From Clonostachys chloroleuca (Eukaryota; Ascomycota; Sordariomycetes; Hypocreales; Bionectriaceae): a DNA stretch of 64,000 nucleotides. The notes below the pieces were generated by a model. It searched no databases. It was not told where the DNA came from and worked only from the letters and a program-made list of their open reading frames with translations. The DNA lies in assembly GCA_037952775.1 (NCBI GenBank), contig JBANAY010000004.1, positions 11,594,001 through 11,658,000 on the forward strand, given 5' to 3'. Positions 12,507-23,302 of this stretch are shown in pieces. The position numbers and the translations under genes are program-made. Position 1 is the stretch's first letter. Each line of letters begins with the position of its first letter.

Positions 12507-13430
12507 ATGGGCTTGTTCGAAAGGATGCACCGCTTAGGCAATGACTGCAGACAGGCTGGTCCAGGCGAAAAAAGGCGGCTAGAGGAAAATGACAAGGGTG
12601 GTCCCGACGCACGATGACGAACGTCGCGCGGGCACACCAAGAGGCCCCCCAAAATTGCGCATCGCCATTGAAAAATATGTCTCGGCATGTCTCACAGACG
12701 GAGATGTGGCCGCCAAGCGACCGAGAGTGTCTGCAGGATTGATCGAGAAGGGCATCTAGAATAAAAAAAAGATGCCACAACTTGCGAGGTAGATCAAAAG
12801 CAATGGTGGAGTGGGTGGATATCGGTTTGTGCTGGCGATTGACACAGCCACAAAGAACCCCGAATAGGGCCACGGAACAGGGCTGTCAGCGCAGCCGAGG
12901 AGAAATAATAGAAATTTCACCCCAATTCGATTGGATCTCAGCCAAGTTGGGTGGATTGGCCGTCCGCCGAGCCCGGGGTGGATTTGTTACAGCCCGTTTG
13001 AGGCGGGAACATCGTGAGCTGGCGGAGCAATGCGGACTGCCCAGGAAACCTGCACGAGTGCAAGCACCGAGACGGCTAGATGATCACCAGGTGCCGCGTG
13101 CTCGTGTCCAGGGATTGCTGCGGCGAAGGTGGTGGTTGCTGCCCGGAGAGGTGGGTGTTCAAGACCATTGGGGCATGTGCGCCAAGTTGTCTCCAGGACG
13201 TAGTTGCTGCTGCTGCTTCTTGCTGCTGCCACAGCGCGGGGCGAGGTATCGAGTCTATATCTTATCCTTCCATGTTGCTAGGTCTATCCGTCATCAAGAT
13301 TTCTGTCAGGGCGTATGTCTCGTAATCGTGTGCTGAGGCAGAGGAGGTTGCGGTGATGGTTGTAAACAGAAAATTATATCGAGTTCCAGTCCAGGTGCTG
13401 GGTGCTTTTGGGGCTTCATGCCGAAGCTCT

Positions 13431-13709
13431 CTATTTGTAGCCGACAATCTTGGCGCACCGCTCGCAGTAGTAGAGGTTGTGAGCGATGCGGACCATGCCC
13501 ATGGAGCTGGCGTCGTCGGTCGAGGTGGTCTCGACGGCACGAGCGCAGCGCATGCAGCGCAGGATCTCGACGGAGGCGACGGGTTGCTGAATGGTGTCCA
13601 TGCTGGATCGGTAGCCTGAGGATACTGGTGCTGAGGAGATGCCCGAGTCGGATGAGGAGCGTGAGGATGATGAATCAAAGTGCTGGCTGGAGGGTCGTGA
13701 GGCGGGCAT
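13431..13709 (-). CDS. Small conserved-looking CxxC/CxxC protein
   Basis: A 92-residue protein. The first 35 or so residues are Ser-rich and likely disordered (a run like SSSSRSSSDSGISS). The C-terminal half holds two CxxC pairs, RCMRCAR and YYCERCAK, about 28 residues apart, and ends GYK. This is the pattern of a small zinc ribbon or treble clef. The chosen ATG (13709) starts the part with protein-like composition. The same frame is open upstream to 13943 without an ATG, through proline-rich text I read as leader. From memory, a family with this C terminus is widespread and uncharacterised in filamentous ascomycetes. No function is claimed. It stands alone between two deserts, with 6.8 kb of gene-free DNA upstream. 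Confidence 0.72.
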   Translation of the reverse strand: MPASRPSSQHFDSSSSRSSSDSGISSAPVSSGYRSSMDTIQQPVASVEILRCMRCARAVETTSTDDASSMGMVRIAHNLYYCERCAKIVGYK

Positions 13710-16700
13710 CTTGGTAGATATATATGGAGGTCCAGATGAGATGGCCGGTGCTCGGGAGGTTGCTAAAAGTAAAATAGGTCCGGGGGCCCAGCCAGCAATC
13801 AAGCAAGCAAAGGGGTGCCTGGTAACAAGTCCGCGTGGGTAGTTTGAGCTGTTCCAGCTAAGCGGGCCTGTGGACAGGGCAGGCGAGGAAGGATCTGGGA
13901 AGGGTGTGTGTACGTGTGAGTGTGTGTAAGCACAGCACAGCACAGGTGCGTATCAGTCAAATGGATGCTTTTGGAGGCTGTTGCTTCCCGAGGCGTGTTG
14001 AGGAGCAGGGTCGTTGCTGGTAGCTGAGGATGGAGAGGATGATGGATTGTGCAGAAAGAGCTGGCGAGCAGGATGAGGTGGGAGTGCGGCAGTAGAAAAA
14101 GGTGTCTCTACTCTAGGCTTTTGGGTTGGAACCTGAGGAGGATCCACGGGCTGGGACGATCACCGATGACCGTCCAGACCCCCGCCCAGGGACAGCAGCA
14201 AGTACGTACTTGCAGCCAAGGATCGGTCGCTGATGAGAGGTCGCGTTCGGTCCTGGGTCTAAGGTAGCACCACCCCGGTCCGCTCTTTGGACGCAGAGCG
14301 CTAAAAAAGGGACTTGCAAGAAATGCGTCTAGCGGGAGAGCAGGAGAGGAGAGGAGAGGAGGGGTGTGAGTCCAGTCTGCAGCAGCAGCAGGGTTCTGCG
14401 CCAACGCCCGAGCCATTCGTCTCTTTGCCCTCCCTGTCTGTCTGGGCGAGCGTGTGCCTCTCATGTAAGTGCATATGTGCGCATGTGTGTGTGTGCTTGC
14501 GTACGTGTTTTGCGTGGAGGTAAGAGGCTGGCGCCTGGGCATAGTCACTTGAATGTGATGACAGTTTTCGTCTATTCTACTTGACACCCTTTCGCAAGCG
14601 AGAGCCCGGCAGACACGCCAGACTCATAGTAGGGCAATTTTATTGTTATTCCTACCAATCCGGTCGGGCATGAATTAACGGGGTGAAGCCCAAGCAGAAA
14701 GTCACCACAGTTGTGTATTGCGTTCAAAGTATCGGCCCCTCTGAACAAGAGGACAGCAACATGCAGCGATTCTAGGGTTTGAGGGCAAGGGGGTGTATGT
14801 ACGGGCAAGACCAGGGAAGATGCACAAGCCGCACCCCCTTTTTTGACCTTTGCCCAATCTCCAACGTGGGCTTTGGACTCTGGGTCTGGAGCGGCATCGA
14901 TTTACTGCTCGGCTGTTTCGGACAGACGCTAACAGCTAGCAGTAAGGCTGGCTTGTTTGACTGATGAATACGTACTGTGTGTAAGAGTCAAGGCTCCCCT
15001 CTCGTAAGCAATTGTCGGGGCGCACACAAGAACCGTTGATTCATGCTACGGGGTCCTCGGCCTGGTCAATGATCCCGCCTCGCTGTTCCACTTAGTGCGC
15101 TGGACTCTGCTGTGCTGTTTTTAACCACAGATCAAACACGGACAGCCCTTTGTAGCAGGAGAGGGTTTGTTGTTGATGTTTACTTGGCCCGTCCGCTGGT
15201 GTGCTGGCAAAGGAGGCTCTGTGTAGTCACATAGTTAGTTGGCGATCCTATCCCGGTCCCTGAGAAGAGGTTGACTCATTGCAAGGATAAGGGTCATTAG
15301 TGGTCAATTAGGCCTGGGAAAAACTCTGTCTCAGCCGTTGGGCTGAGGCTTGGCTGGCTGAGAGATGCTGCCTCCCTTTCGGTCACCGCAAAGTCCATGG
15401 ATGCGTGTTCGCAGGCTGATGAATTGGCCCGGCAAGGGGAAGGCCGGTCAATCAGCATCAGCAGCCGGGTTTACAGATCAGCGGGATTACGGCTTGGCTT
15501 AATGATCCCTCGCGCACCGAACAGCACGCAGGGCACGCACAGCACAGCACAGCAAGGTTCTACGCAGTCCGCGCGGATTACAGGGACGAGCGAGGCCTGG
15601 GCGCACAAGCACGGCGGCAGGCTCGGACGTGAATGAACGAATTGATAGCCATCCGCGCCAAGTTGGGAAATTTGTCGCAGTCCTATCCGTCTCCTCGGGC
15701 GTTGAGAAAGGCGTCGTGATGCAGGCATTATTTCCGGTTGACGTCTGTTTCACATGTGCGGGAGCACCACCCCGTACAGACAGAGAGGCTGCACCGGAGA
15801 TCTAGCGCCATTGATTTGTCTCCTTTTGCTACCTGTCAGTCAGGCGTTCGCATTGACACCGGCCCGTCACCCATTTGTGCCCATGTTGCCCAGCACATGT
15901 CAAGCTTGGCATCAAGTGCCTGCTGGGCCAGTCCTACGTAGCACCTTAGCTTAGAAAGGGACAGCAAGCAGAAAGGGTAGAGAAGAAAAAAAACTTTTCC
16001 ATACTCCACACCGGCTTGTGGGCTCTCTCGATGGAATGGATACTGTGGCCTGGGATGATGGAGATGGAGATTCTTCTGCTTGGGTACCTGGAATTGTGGG
16101 CAGCAGCGCCGGAGTCCAAGGCTCCGCCCAGGCAATTAAGCAGGCGGCAAGCTGGCTGCCCCGATAGCTGCATGATCGACCTCAGACTGGCCGACTGTCT
16201 CTCACACGTCTGTCGTATGTCTGAGTCTGGCAGTCCGAGAGCCCGGCCTGTCGCGGTCGGCGGAAACGTGGGGAGACGATCATTGCTTTATCACGGAGGC
16301 GGTTGAGACGGGCCAGCTGATGAAGCTCCTAAACCTCGATCTTCAGGGTCCGCGAGGGGGCAGCAGAGGCCCGGCAGCGCCTGAAGGGGCCTAGGAGTGC
16401 TGGGCCATCAGACCCTATCAGACCACCGCTCAGCTCATTTCCTGCCGCCATCACGATTTGAGAGCGCCATCTAGAGACGGCCTCACGACGACGTGGGTTG
16501 GCGTTGCAGTGCGCTGCTGTCTCTGGCTCTCTTATCGCGAGACTGCCCGAGAGCACGCAATGCCTCGACACCCTCCTGCGCTCGGCGCCTTTGGTGGACG
16601 GCCATCCAACGTCACTGGTGCAGCGCGTGTCTCAAGTGATGCTCCTCACCACCCAATATCCACGTACATACATACACATAGAGTCTTACTTTTCCGCGGC

Positions 16701-19700
16701 CGCGTCAACCGCACCTGGTCACTCTGCGAGGTGGGAACGCTGCACACGACCGTGCCATGGTTGCGACCGTCCTCCGTCCCTCGGCATATTTTAACCAGAT
16801 ATCGTGCATCCATCAGTCCCTCCTGCTGCTTTGGCCTCCCTAATAATCTCAAGCACGGCCCAGGCCACAGATCGAGGTCGATGAAACAGAGCCAGCGCGG
16901 GAACCTAGAGCCACACCCCCATTCGCCAGACAGGCTGGGGCCACCAAGGCAAAAGGGCCTTCTTCCCCATATCTGACTGAACCAGTGCCTCGATAGGTGG
17001 GTGATACCAAGAGCCCTCTATTGCATGCACGGCAGCACACACACATACACAGGACGCTAGCTCCGGGCAGTCTCCTGACACAGCGACAGTCCCAGTAGTG
17101 TAATTCTTCTGGCCATCGTATCAGACAGTATCCATCGTGGCCCTGGCCGCTTGGAGTGCGCTAGATCGAGATCACCACTGCGACATGCTGGCGATCCCCC
17201 ACCACGTCCACCACCATCGAGCCGTATCGAGCGCTGCGTGTTCGTGTTCATACACAGACAAACTATTTTGTCGGCCGGAGTGCTACATTACCGCCGGACA
17301 CTGACATACCACCTCCCGCTCAGCAAGCCACTACTCTAATCAAGCCGAACTTCAACCACCAATCACCATGTCCAGTCATGTTGTGCCATGTCACGCCAAG
17401 GGTGCTGCTATGCACAACATCCCGTGGTGGAATTCAGGGTATCAGTCGGCTGGCAAATCTTGATTTTACCTCTGCTGTGCTGGACGCGGCCGGAGCCAGT
17501 CTTCCATTACGGCACCAGACTTCTCGATCGTCGCAGGATAACGTACTAGGTAATGATATTCTTCGCCATTCGAGTCTTCCAGCCGAGAGGAGAGGATGGT
17601 CCAGGAGAAGCTCTCTCCAAGGGACGCTCGGCCCATCATCGCCGGCACCTTAATCTGCCTAGCTCGGCCCGGTTCATTCTGCAAACCGCTATCCATACGA
17701 TACTAAACCATGGTGTGGAAGATCTAGAACGGTCGCCTCCTTTTTGTGGGTTCAGTACCCTTTTTTCCTGCCTGAAATGAAATTATTTCTCGACCCTGCT
17801 TCCAGACCTTCAATTACTTATTGCTAGTGCGGATCTGATGCGACGACGGGCCGGCAGGACTAAGTATCATATCATGTTACGCAACCGTTTTTGACATATT
17901 CTCGCCACCAGTCCTCGAGCCTCGTGGTTTGCTTCCCGCGCCCGGAAGCCATCCCTGAACTGGCCAGTCAGTCATCTAGAGTTTACCGCTAGTCACTCGA
18001 GATGTCACCACGGGCGCTGCTCATCTGCCCAATGACAAGAGCTAGCTATCAGCAAAGCCTCATGACCTATGTTCCTACCCAAGGCCCGCCGATGCTTATG
18101 AACATCCGAAACGGTTGTGCTGTTTGCTACTACAGAATGACTATTTACACGTCCAAAAGTGACAAAGCCGAGGCAGTGATTGCTTTGCCTTGCAGCAATC
18201 GTATGACCGTCGGGCTGCCCCAAGCAACGGATGCCCGCAGGCGCCTTAACACAGCCTCGAAATCACACCAGGATCAGGCAGCAACCAATCTCTTTCACAA
18301 CAGATTTCGTTTCCCTTAGCGGGCGTCACACTAGCTCTAGGCGCAGTGTAAGCCGAACTGTTCAGACACCTATGGGGTGCCCATAGGCAGGCAACGAGAC
18401 TTGCAAACTACCAACATGACACAGCAACGACGGAGATAGAACGGGCGATATGATTACGAATGACCAAGAACAATCGCATTTGTTCCTAGCTACCCACTTT
18501 TCCAGCCGTTTGCTGGTGTTGTGGACTTGCGCCCTGACTCATGATGGTCTAGATCTCTTTGACTCTCACAAGATCAAAAGCCACAAACAACGAGCCGCTG
18601 ATCCAAGAGGGCCTCGAACCCTCTTCCGAGAAACCCGTTAGGACAGGCTATCAAGCATGTTGCGCCACGCAGGTAAACAATGCATCACCATTTTCCTAGT
18701 GTTCAGATTGAGCTGCAATATCGAGGCTTGGCTTGATGCATCTCCATTCTCTACACTATTGCGGGAGACGATAGCCGCCCGAGCTGTGGATCGTGAAGCG
18801 GCATCTGCAAGAACGTGGAGATCTTGCCCGTCTCTCATTATTGAAGCCAAATTTGTTGTTGTGGGAACAGACGCCTCTTCTTGGCCGTGGCGCTCACTAT
18901 TGTGTTGATGAGGCCGTACAAAACAGCCGGGAACGCAGACGAGCCTAGAACGCTTGGAGGCGCTCGTACAGTCACGATACTGGCGACCTCAACATGAGCC
19001 GGACAATGCAGGCACTGTTGTGTTATTTTTACAAGCGCTTGGCGTTCTATAATCTCAAACCCGGCTCCGAATCATTCAATGGCTCACTGCTAGGTCATCC
19101 AAGAGCCCATTAGACCCTGAAATTTCACTCCTTCGTGGTATTCCTCAAAGTTCTAGCCTCAAACGGCTCGGAATTCAGCATTGGTCAGACCGCGGTGGCT
19201 GCCAGTCTCGACCGGGCGTGCATTTCAGATGATATCGATTCACCCCTCACCATCACCAACGAAGACCCTGAACTCAGAATTGATCCTGCCCAATTGCTAT
19301 TTCGAACATTCTCGCATCCCTCTTGCGGCACATAGCCTAAAAGGCGTGGCAACCCTGTCGGGCGTTTCATCAGTGTCGCCGCTCCATAATTCCCAGGGAT
19401 TGTTATTTTGGTCGCGCATCTCGGCAAACCCAACATAGCCACGAGGTCGAAAGTGCCACGCATTCCGCTGGTGAGAAGCTTATTGCTCCTTATGACCCGG
19501 CAAAACGGGATAAATTTAGAGGAAGTCTTCTCCATGTGCTGCCAGCAAAAAATGCGCATGCTGCGCCGTTCTGTGCCTCTGCCATGAAGGAGGTCGTGCA
19601 AATTCCCTTGAGCTACACGGCCCCTGGATTGAATCCTCCTCGATTCCCAACTTTTGCTGCTTTAGGAAGCTATCCTTTGATTTCATCCAACCAGATGCTC

Positions 19701-20475
19701 CTCCGCTGTAGATCAGCTCTAGGTACTAAGAGGGGATCCCTGGTGCCCAGCTCTAGAAATTGCAGGAGGGGGGATTTGGACCCGGATAATGGGAATTTTC
19801 TCAGGGTTCAAGGCCCAAACATGGGAATCTGCAACGGTTTAGATGGGGATTTCTATATCTGGAGTTTGCTTGGGTCCGATGATTCGGGATGGGTTTACAG
19901 GCCCCCCCTTCCCCCTCCCGTCAACGAAAATCGGGGTTTTCACGGTCTTGCGAAACACCGAAACTCGAGCGGCAAGCGTCGTCTCTACTAGTTTCACATG
20001 TGAAATGTAGCTCGGAGTAGTCCGTGATGTCGTTCGTTTCAGCCTTCCTCTCGTCGTTTGGCTCTTGCGAAATGTCGCAAGTTGGTCCACCACATGGAGA
20101 CCCCATTGTTCTGACACGATGGACTGTCCACTTGGATGCGTAGCTTGAAGTTTAACCATCTCCATCTCCGACAGCTCCATTCCGGTCAAACAGGAGGCGG
20201 AATCAGGTAATGTTTCTCGGTGAGAAATCCCTCGTTTGTGGAAACATTCGCTGGTGGTACGCAAACAGTTGCTGTGGGTGCCTTCTCCATGTGATACATT
20301 CGGTGCAAGGACATCCATTCGTAAACACGTCTTCCTCTCTTGTCTCCATTGAAAGTCTCTCATGGAGATGAAATGCTAGGCTGTTTCGATGTAATGAAAA
20401 AAGGGACTCTTGATTCAAATTAGTAAGGTTGACTTGGTGGTCCCTCGCGACGGGAAAGTTTGCCCTTCTACACTA
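13710..20475. other. 6.8-kb gene desert upstream of the CxxC gene
   Basis: No supported protein gene. It contains GT/CA-rich tracts (about 13905-13950 and 14465-14510), a GGAGA-type purine tract (about 14340-14362) and a tRNA-like relic near 18600. The part adjoining 13710 is probably the promoter and leader of the CxxC gene. Open frames around 16458-16976, 18002-18319 and 19536-20363 show no motif and are treated as chance. Confidence 0.45.
18599..18672 (-). pseudogene. tRNA-Arg(CCU)-like relic
   Basis: On the minus strand there is a perfect T-arm (stem GAGGG/CCCTC around loop TTCGAGG, 18623-18607), a 3' acceptor strand TTGGATC plus A, and an anticodon-loop-like TCCTAA that would give anticodon CCU (Arg). 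A TGGCGCAAC segment matches a D-arm start. The 5' acceptor strand does not pair with the 3' strand, and the D-stem is only half paired. I read it as a decayed tRNA copy, not a functional gene. Confidence 0.4.
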
Positions 20476-20687
20476 GCAGGTGGGCGAAATAAAATATGAC
20501 ATATCGAGACAGTTCAGCGTTGGGTTTCAATACAATATCAGAATAGTCAATCTAGTACTGAAAACAATATCAAGCGAAATATTATAGAATAGTTTATTAT
20601 TCTCTTATTATTATGTTTAGTTAAGAATGAGGTCCCTTCCTCGCGCAAAAAGAGCTTTGGTGTGCCATGTTTTGCTTCAGCCACTTG
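20476..20687. mobile_element. MITE-like element, copy 1
   Basis: About 212 bp, AT-rich, with imperfect terminal inverted repeats of about 35 bp. The left end starts GCAGGTGGGCGAAATAAAA. The right end, reverse complemented, starts CAAGTGGCTGAAGCAAAAC. TA (or TAG) lies on both sides, compatible with a TA target duplication. It is a diverged direct copy of the element at 21856-22080. It has no coding capacity and looks non-autonomous. Many differences between the copies look like C-to-T or G-to-A transitions, as RIP would cause. Confidence 0.75.
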
Positions 20688-20709
20688 TAGTATATAGGCA
20701 CCTATCAAA

Positions 20710-20745
20710 AGTCTAACAAGATCACCAATCTCGGAAGGAATCCAC
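20710..20745. repeat. Inner inverted repeat, left arm
   Basis: A 25-nt block (20710-20734) is perfectly repeated in inverse orientation at 21817-21841, with a further ATCCACT match beyond a short gap. The arms lie just inside the two MITE copies and bracket the gene relic. Confidence 0.85.
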
Positions 20746-20804
20746 TAGCACGAGCTATTTGGCCACTTTCATTTTCCAAAGCCACCCTTGCCCCAATCTT
20801 GTCG

Positions 20805-21736
20805 ATGAAGGGGTCTACAACCTCACCAGATCTTGAGCCAGTGGACACGAATCCTACCACTGTTGGGCCGGCTACTGTCAAATTCACGACCGCCCAGGCG
20901 CTACTTCAAGCAGTCCGCCAGTCTTCGAGCGATGTCATCTATGTTGAAGGTGAGGAAGAGTGAAAAGCCCAATGCTATAGTACTAATATTGTCAATCATA
21001 CTAGATGTATCTACAGAGGATTTTGCAAACATAGAAGAAGCAAAAGGGGAAAGGTCTGCACCTCGCTTAAAGAACTTCTCCCCAGCACAGCGCCTTCTCA
21101 TTCTCGTGGTTCCCACCCTTCGCTATGAAAGAAGTCACTCAAAACTTTACGACCTCATCATGGGGGAGGTCGCAGCTATGGGAGTTTAGAACACGACTGG
21201 GGCGATTACGGGCTCTACAACTCTACGAGCAGAACATGATGGGGGTGTTTCGGGGGCTGATTCAAGTGGAGGCCCAATGGAGCGCGATGACGATATACAC
21301 CCTTGGCCAACTCTTGTTATCGAAACTGGATACTCGCAATCTATCATTGCCTTAAGACAACAGATGAGATGGTGGTTTACAGCCTCACAACACCGGGTGA
21401 AGATTGTTCTGCTTATAAAGCTAGACCCCTTGGTGCCTGGGAAAATCCATCCTCGAACAGTGGAAAGAGTTTCCACATGAAGAACGTGCTGGTGCTACCA
21501 CAACACGATTTTGTGCTCGCTTAGAGCCGATCAACACGCACCACATCACTATCCAGAAGACTTTGCCTTCTACGAATCCAACAGATCCCTTGTCGTATGG
21601 TGTCACTAGAGGTCCCCTACGACTAAACTCCATGGATCTCTTTCTACGGGCGCCAGGGCAAGGGGAGGGTGACATTGTTCTTGGGGACCATCATCTACAA
21701 CGGCTGGGTGCAAGCCTTGGAAGCATTAGACAGTGA
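20805..21736 (+). pseudogene. Frameshifted member of an uncharacterised fungal protein family
   Basis: The first exon is 20805-20949. A 55-bp intron (GTGAGG donor, TACTAAT branch, CTAG acceptor at 21001-21004) joins a second exon at 21005. The frame stops at TAG 21187-21189 but clearly goes on: EHDWGDYG in one frame near 21190-21215, then a segment with SGADSSGGP, PWPTLVIETGYS, RQQMRWWFTAS and KIVLLIKLD up to about 21430. It shifts again near 21438 into ILEQWKEFPHEERAGATTTRF and on to TGA 21734-21736. At least two frame changes separate these parts. From memory, the layout (TLVIE, WWF, VKIVLL, then a W-rich motif) is that of a lineage-expanded family of unknown function in Sordariomycetes. 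It sits between inverted repeats and two MITE copies. Confidence 0.65.
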
Positions 21737-21804
21737 CTTGATATCATTTGGATGCCCCCTTTAATGTGGTTGATGGAGTGATCCCGTGGAGAAAGGGAAG
21801 CCCT

Positions 21805-21841
21805 CTTCAGTGGATACCGAGATTGGTGATCTTGTTAGACT
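21805..21841. repeat. Inner inverted repeat, right arm
   Basis: Inverse copy of 20710-20745. The perfect 25-nt core is 21817-21841. Confidence 0.85.
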
Positions 21842-21855
21842 GTTGATACATACTA

Positions 21856-22080
21856 GCAAGTGGCTGAAATAAAATATGGCACACCAAAACCTCTATACAG
21901 CCTCAGATTTCGACACAATATTAAAATAATCAAACTAGTTATTGATACTATATCAAGCTAAATAATATATAATAATATATTATCTAAGTGTTATTATTTG
22001 AAATATTATGAATAATAGAATGAGGTCTCCAGCTTGCACGAAAAGAGCTCTGGTGTGCCATGTTCTATCTCACCCACTTG
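21856..22080. mobile_element. MITE-like element, copy 2
   Basis: About 225 bp, in the same orientation as copy 1. The terminal inverted repeats are clearer here: the left end GCAAGTGGCTGAAATAAAA and the right end (reverse complement) CAAGTGGGTGAGATAGAAC share the following ATGGCACACCA block. The interior is very AT-rich (about 21955-22020). Confidence 0.78.
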
Positions 22081-22372
22081 ACTAGGAACCCTCTCATTTT
22101 ATGTAAATTCCGCAGGGCAGCTTCTATATCTAACAGATTTTCCATCCCAAGTATCTATATGGCTAAATTGGACATTGTTCGCCTTTGTATGCAGGCAGAT
22201 GGTAGTACACCCCTTTAACAGCCATCGTAAGTAAGGAGGTTGTGATTAACGAGATCACAACTCCAGGACATCTCGCTCCCGAAACTAAACGCTCCAAAAC
22301 ATGCGGGATCTACTCCCAGACAGGGTTTTCTCGTGAATTCCCACCCTCATAGACAACTTGATCGCCATCACA

Positions 22373-23302
22373 TCACAACTTGGCCACCCTCCCCGCCGCA
22401 AAATTTCCACCCCCCAAAACATCCACGATCCGATCAACACTCCTCAAAATCCACTCGTTCCCCTCATCCCCCGCCAACCACTCCGCCGCCTCGTCCCCCT
22501 CCGCGACAACATCCTCCCTGAACGAGCCGTCCTCGACCGCCTTGCGCAAGCCGTACACGTGCGACAGGACCTGCGGTCCCACCCCCGTCTGCGCCCTCAG
22601 GCTCGCAATGGCAACCACAGACGTGAGGAGCCGCCCCACGCTCGCCAGCCCCTGTTTCTCAGTCCTGGGCGGATCCGCCAGCAGAGGGCCGTAGTTGGCG
22701 TCGAGGATGTGCACCGGCAGGTCGGGGTGCGAGCGCGCCAGCTTGCGGTAGAGCTTCTCGTCCAGCGGGCGGTAGATGGACTTCCAGAGGTCGCGGCCGC
22801 GCTGCCGGACCTGCGGGAGGGACTCGGGAGAGGAGAGGGCCCGGGAGGGTGCGGTGGCGAGGCGGGCGGTGACGGAGGCGGGCAGGGAGGCGTGGAAGGC
22901 GTTGAGGCAGTTGATGGAGCGGGGGATGCCGTTGAAGCTGATGCACTTGAGGCCGACCTCGCGGATGAGCTCTGCGGTCTGGACGGGGTCGCTGGGATCA
23001 GGGTTGTGGTGGCCGGGGGAGGATGCGACGTCGTGGAGGATGGTGAGGGAGAGGGGAGAGGTGAGGGTGAATGTGGCGGCGGCCTATTTTCCTATTAGTC
23101 TTTATGTCTTATGCTTCAATGGGGAGAGGGGAAGGCGTACGGAGAGGACTATCCACGACCGCGGGCCGAGCTGGCGCCTCGAAGCATCGCGGGCGATGTC
23201 GACGAAGGCTTCGCGGATCTGGGCGGCGGGCGCAGCGGTTGGGCCTGGGTGCGCAAAGGACGCATTGATGAGCGCCTTGAGCGACGGGGAGATCTTGGAC
23301 AT
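22373..23302 (-). CDS. AhpD-like / carboxymuconolactone decarboxylase-type protein
   Basis: Two exons on the minus strand, 23302-23141 and 23083-22373, give 290 residues. The 57-bp intron has a GTACGC donor and a TAG acceptor with a CTAAT-like branch site. The join yields WIVLS-AAATFTLTS in frame. The central block with GLKCISFNGIPRSINCLNAF and the following helices resemble fungal AhpD-like fold proteins. That family assignment is from memory of similar proteins, not a search. The CxxC redox motif of true AhpD peroxidases is not present, so peroxidase activity should not be assumed. An ATG seven codons upstream (23323) is an alternative start. I prefer 23302 because of its better context (GCAATG). 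The gene lies 290 bp from the MITE-bracketed region. Confidence 0.72.

Larger units (their letters stand above)
5023..13430. other. 8.4-kb gene desert between two convergent genes
   Basis: I found no protein gene with recognisable motifs. The stretch is 3' of both neighbours, PRI2 on the plus strand and the small CxxC gene on the minus strand. It holds AT-rich segments at about 5180-5480 and 6440-6720, a tRNA-like relic (6180-6357), and homopolymers T18 (11212-11229), G15 (11591-11605) and C15 (12492-12506). The remainder has mixed composition with short chance ORFs. It may hide unannotated non-coding transcripts. Confidence 0.45.

Noticed and set aside
12782..13336. 184-codon plus-strand ORF
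   Set aside because: No ATG start, Arg/Cys-rich random composition.
15352..15380. GGCTGAGAGATGCTGCC resembling part of a thiamine pyrophosphate riboswitch
   Set aside because: The other conserved blocks are missing and no thiamine gene is near.
19839..20363. 174-codon minus-strand ORF beginning with ATG
   Set aside because: No recognisable motif, splice context or protein-like composition; adjacent DNA looks non-coding.
22358..23098. 246-codon plus-strand ORF
   Set aside because: Antisense shadow of the AhpD-like gene.
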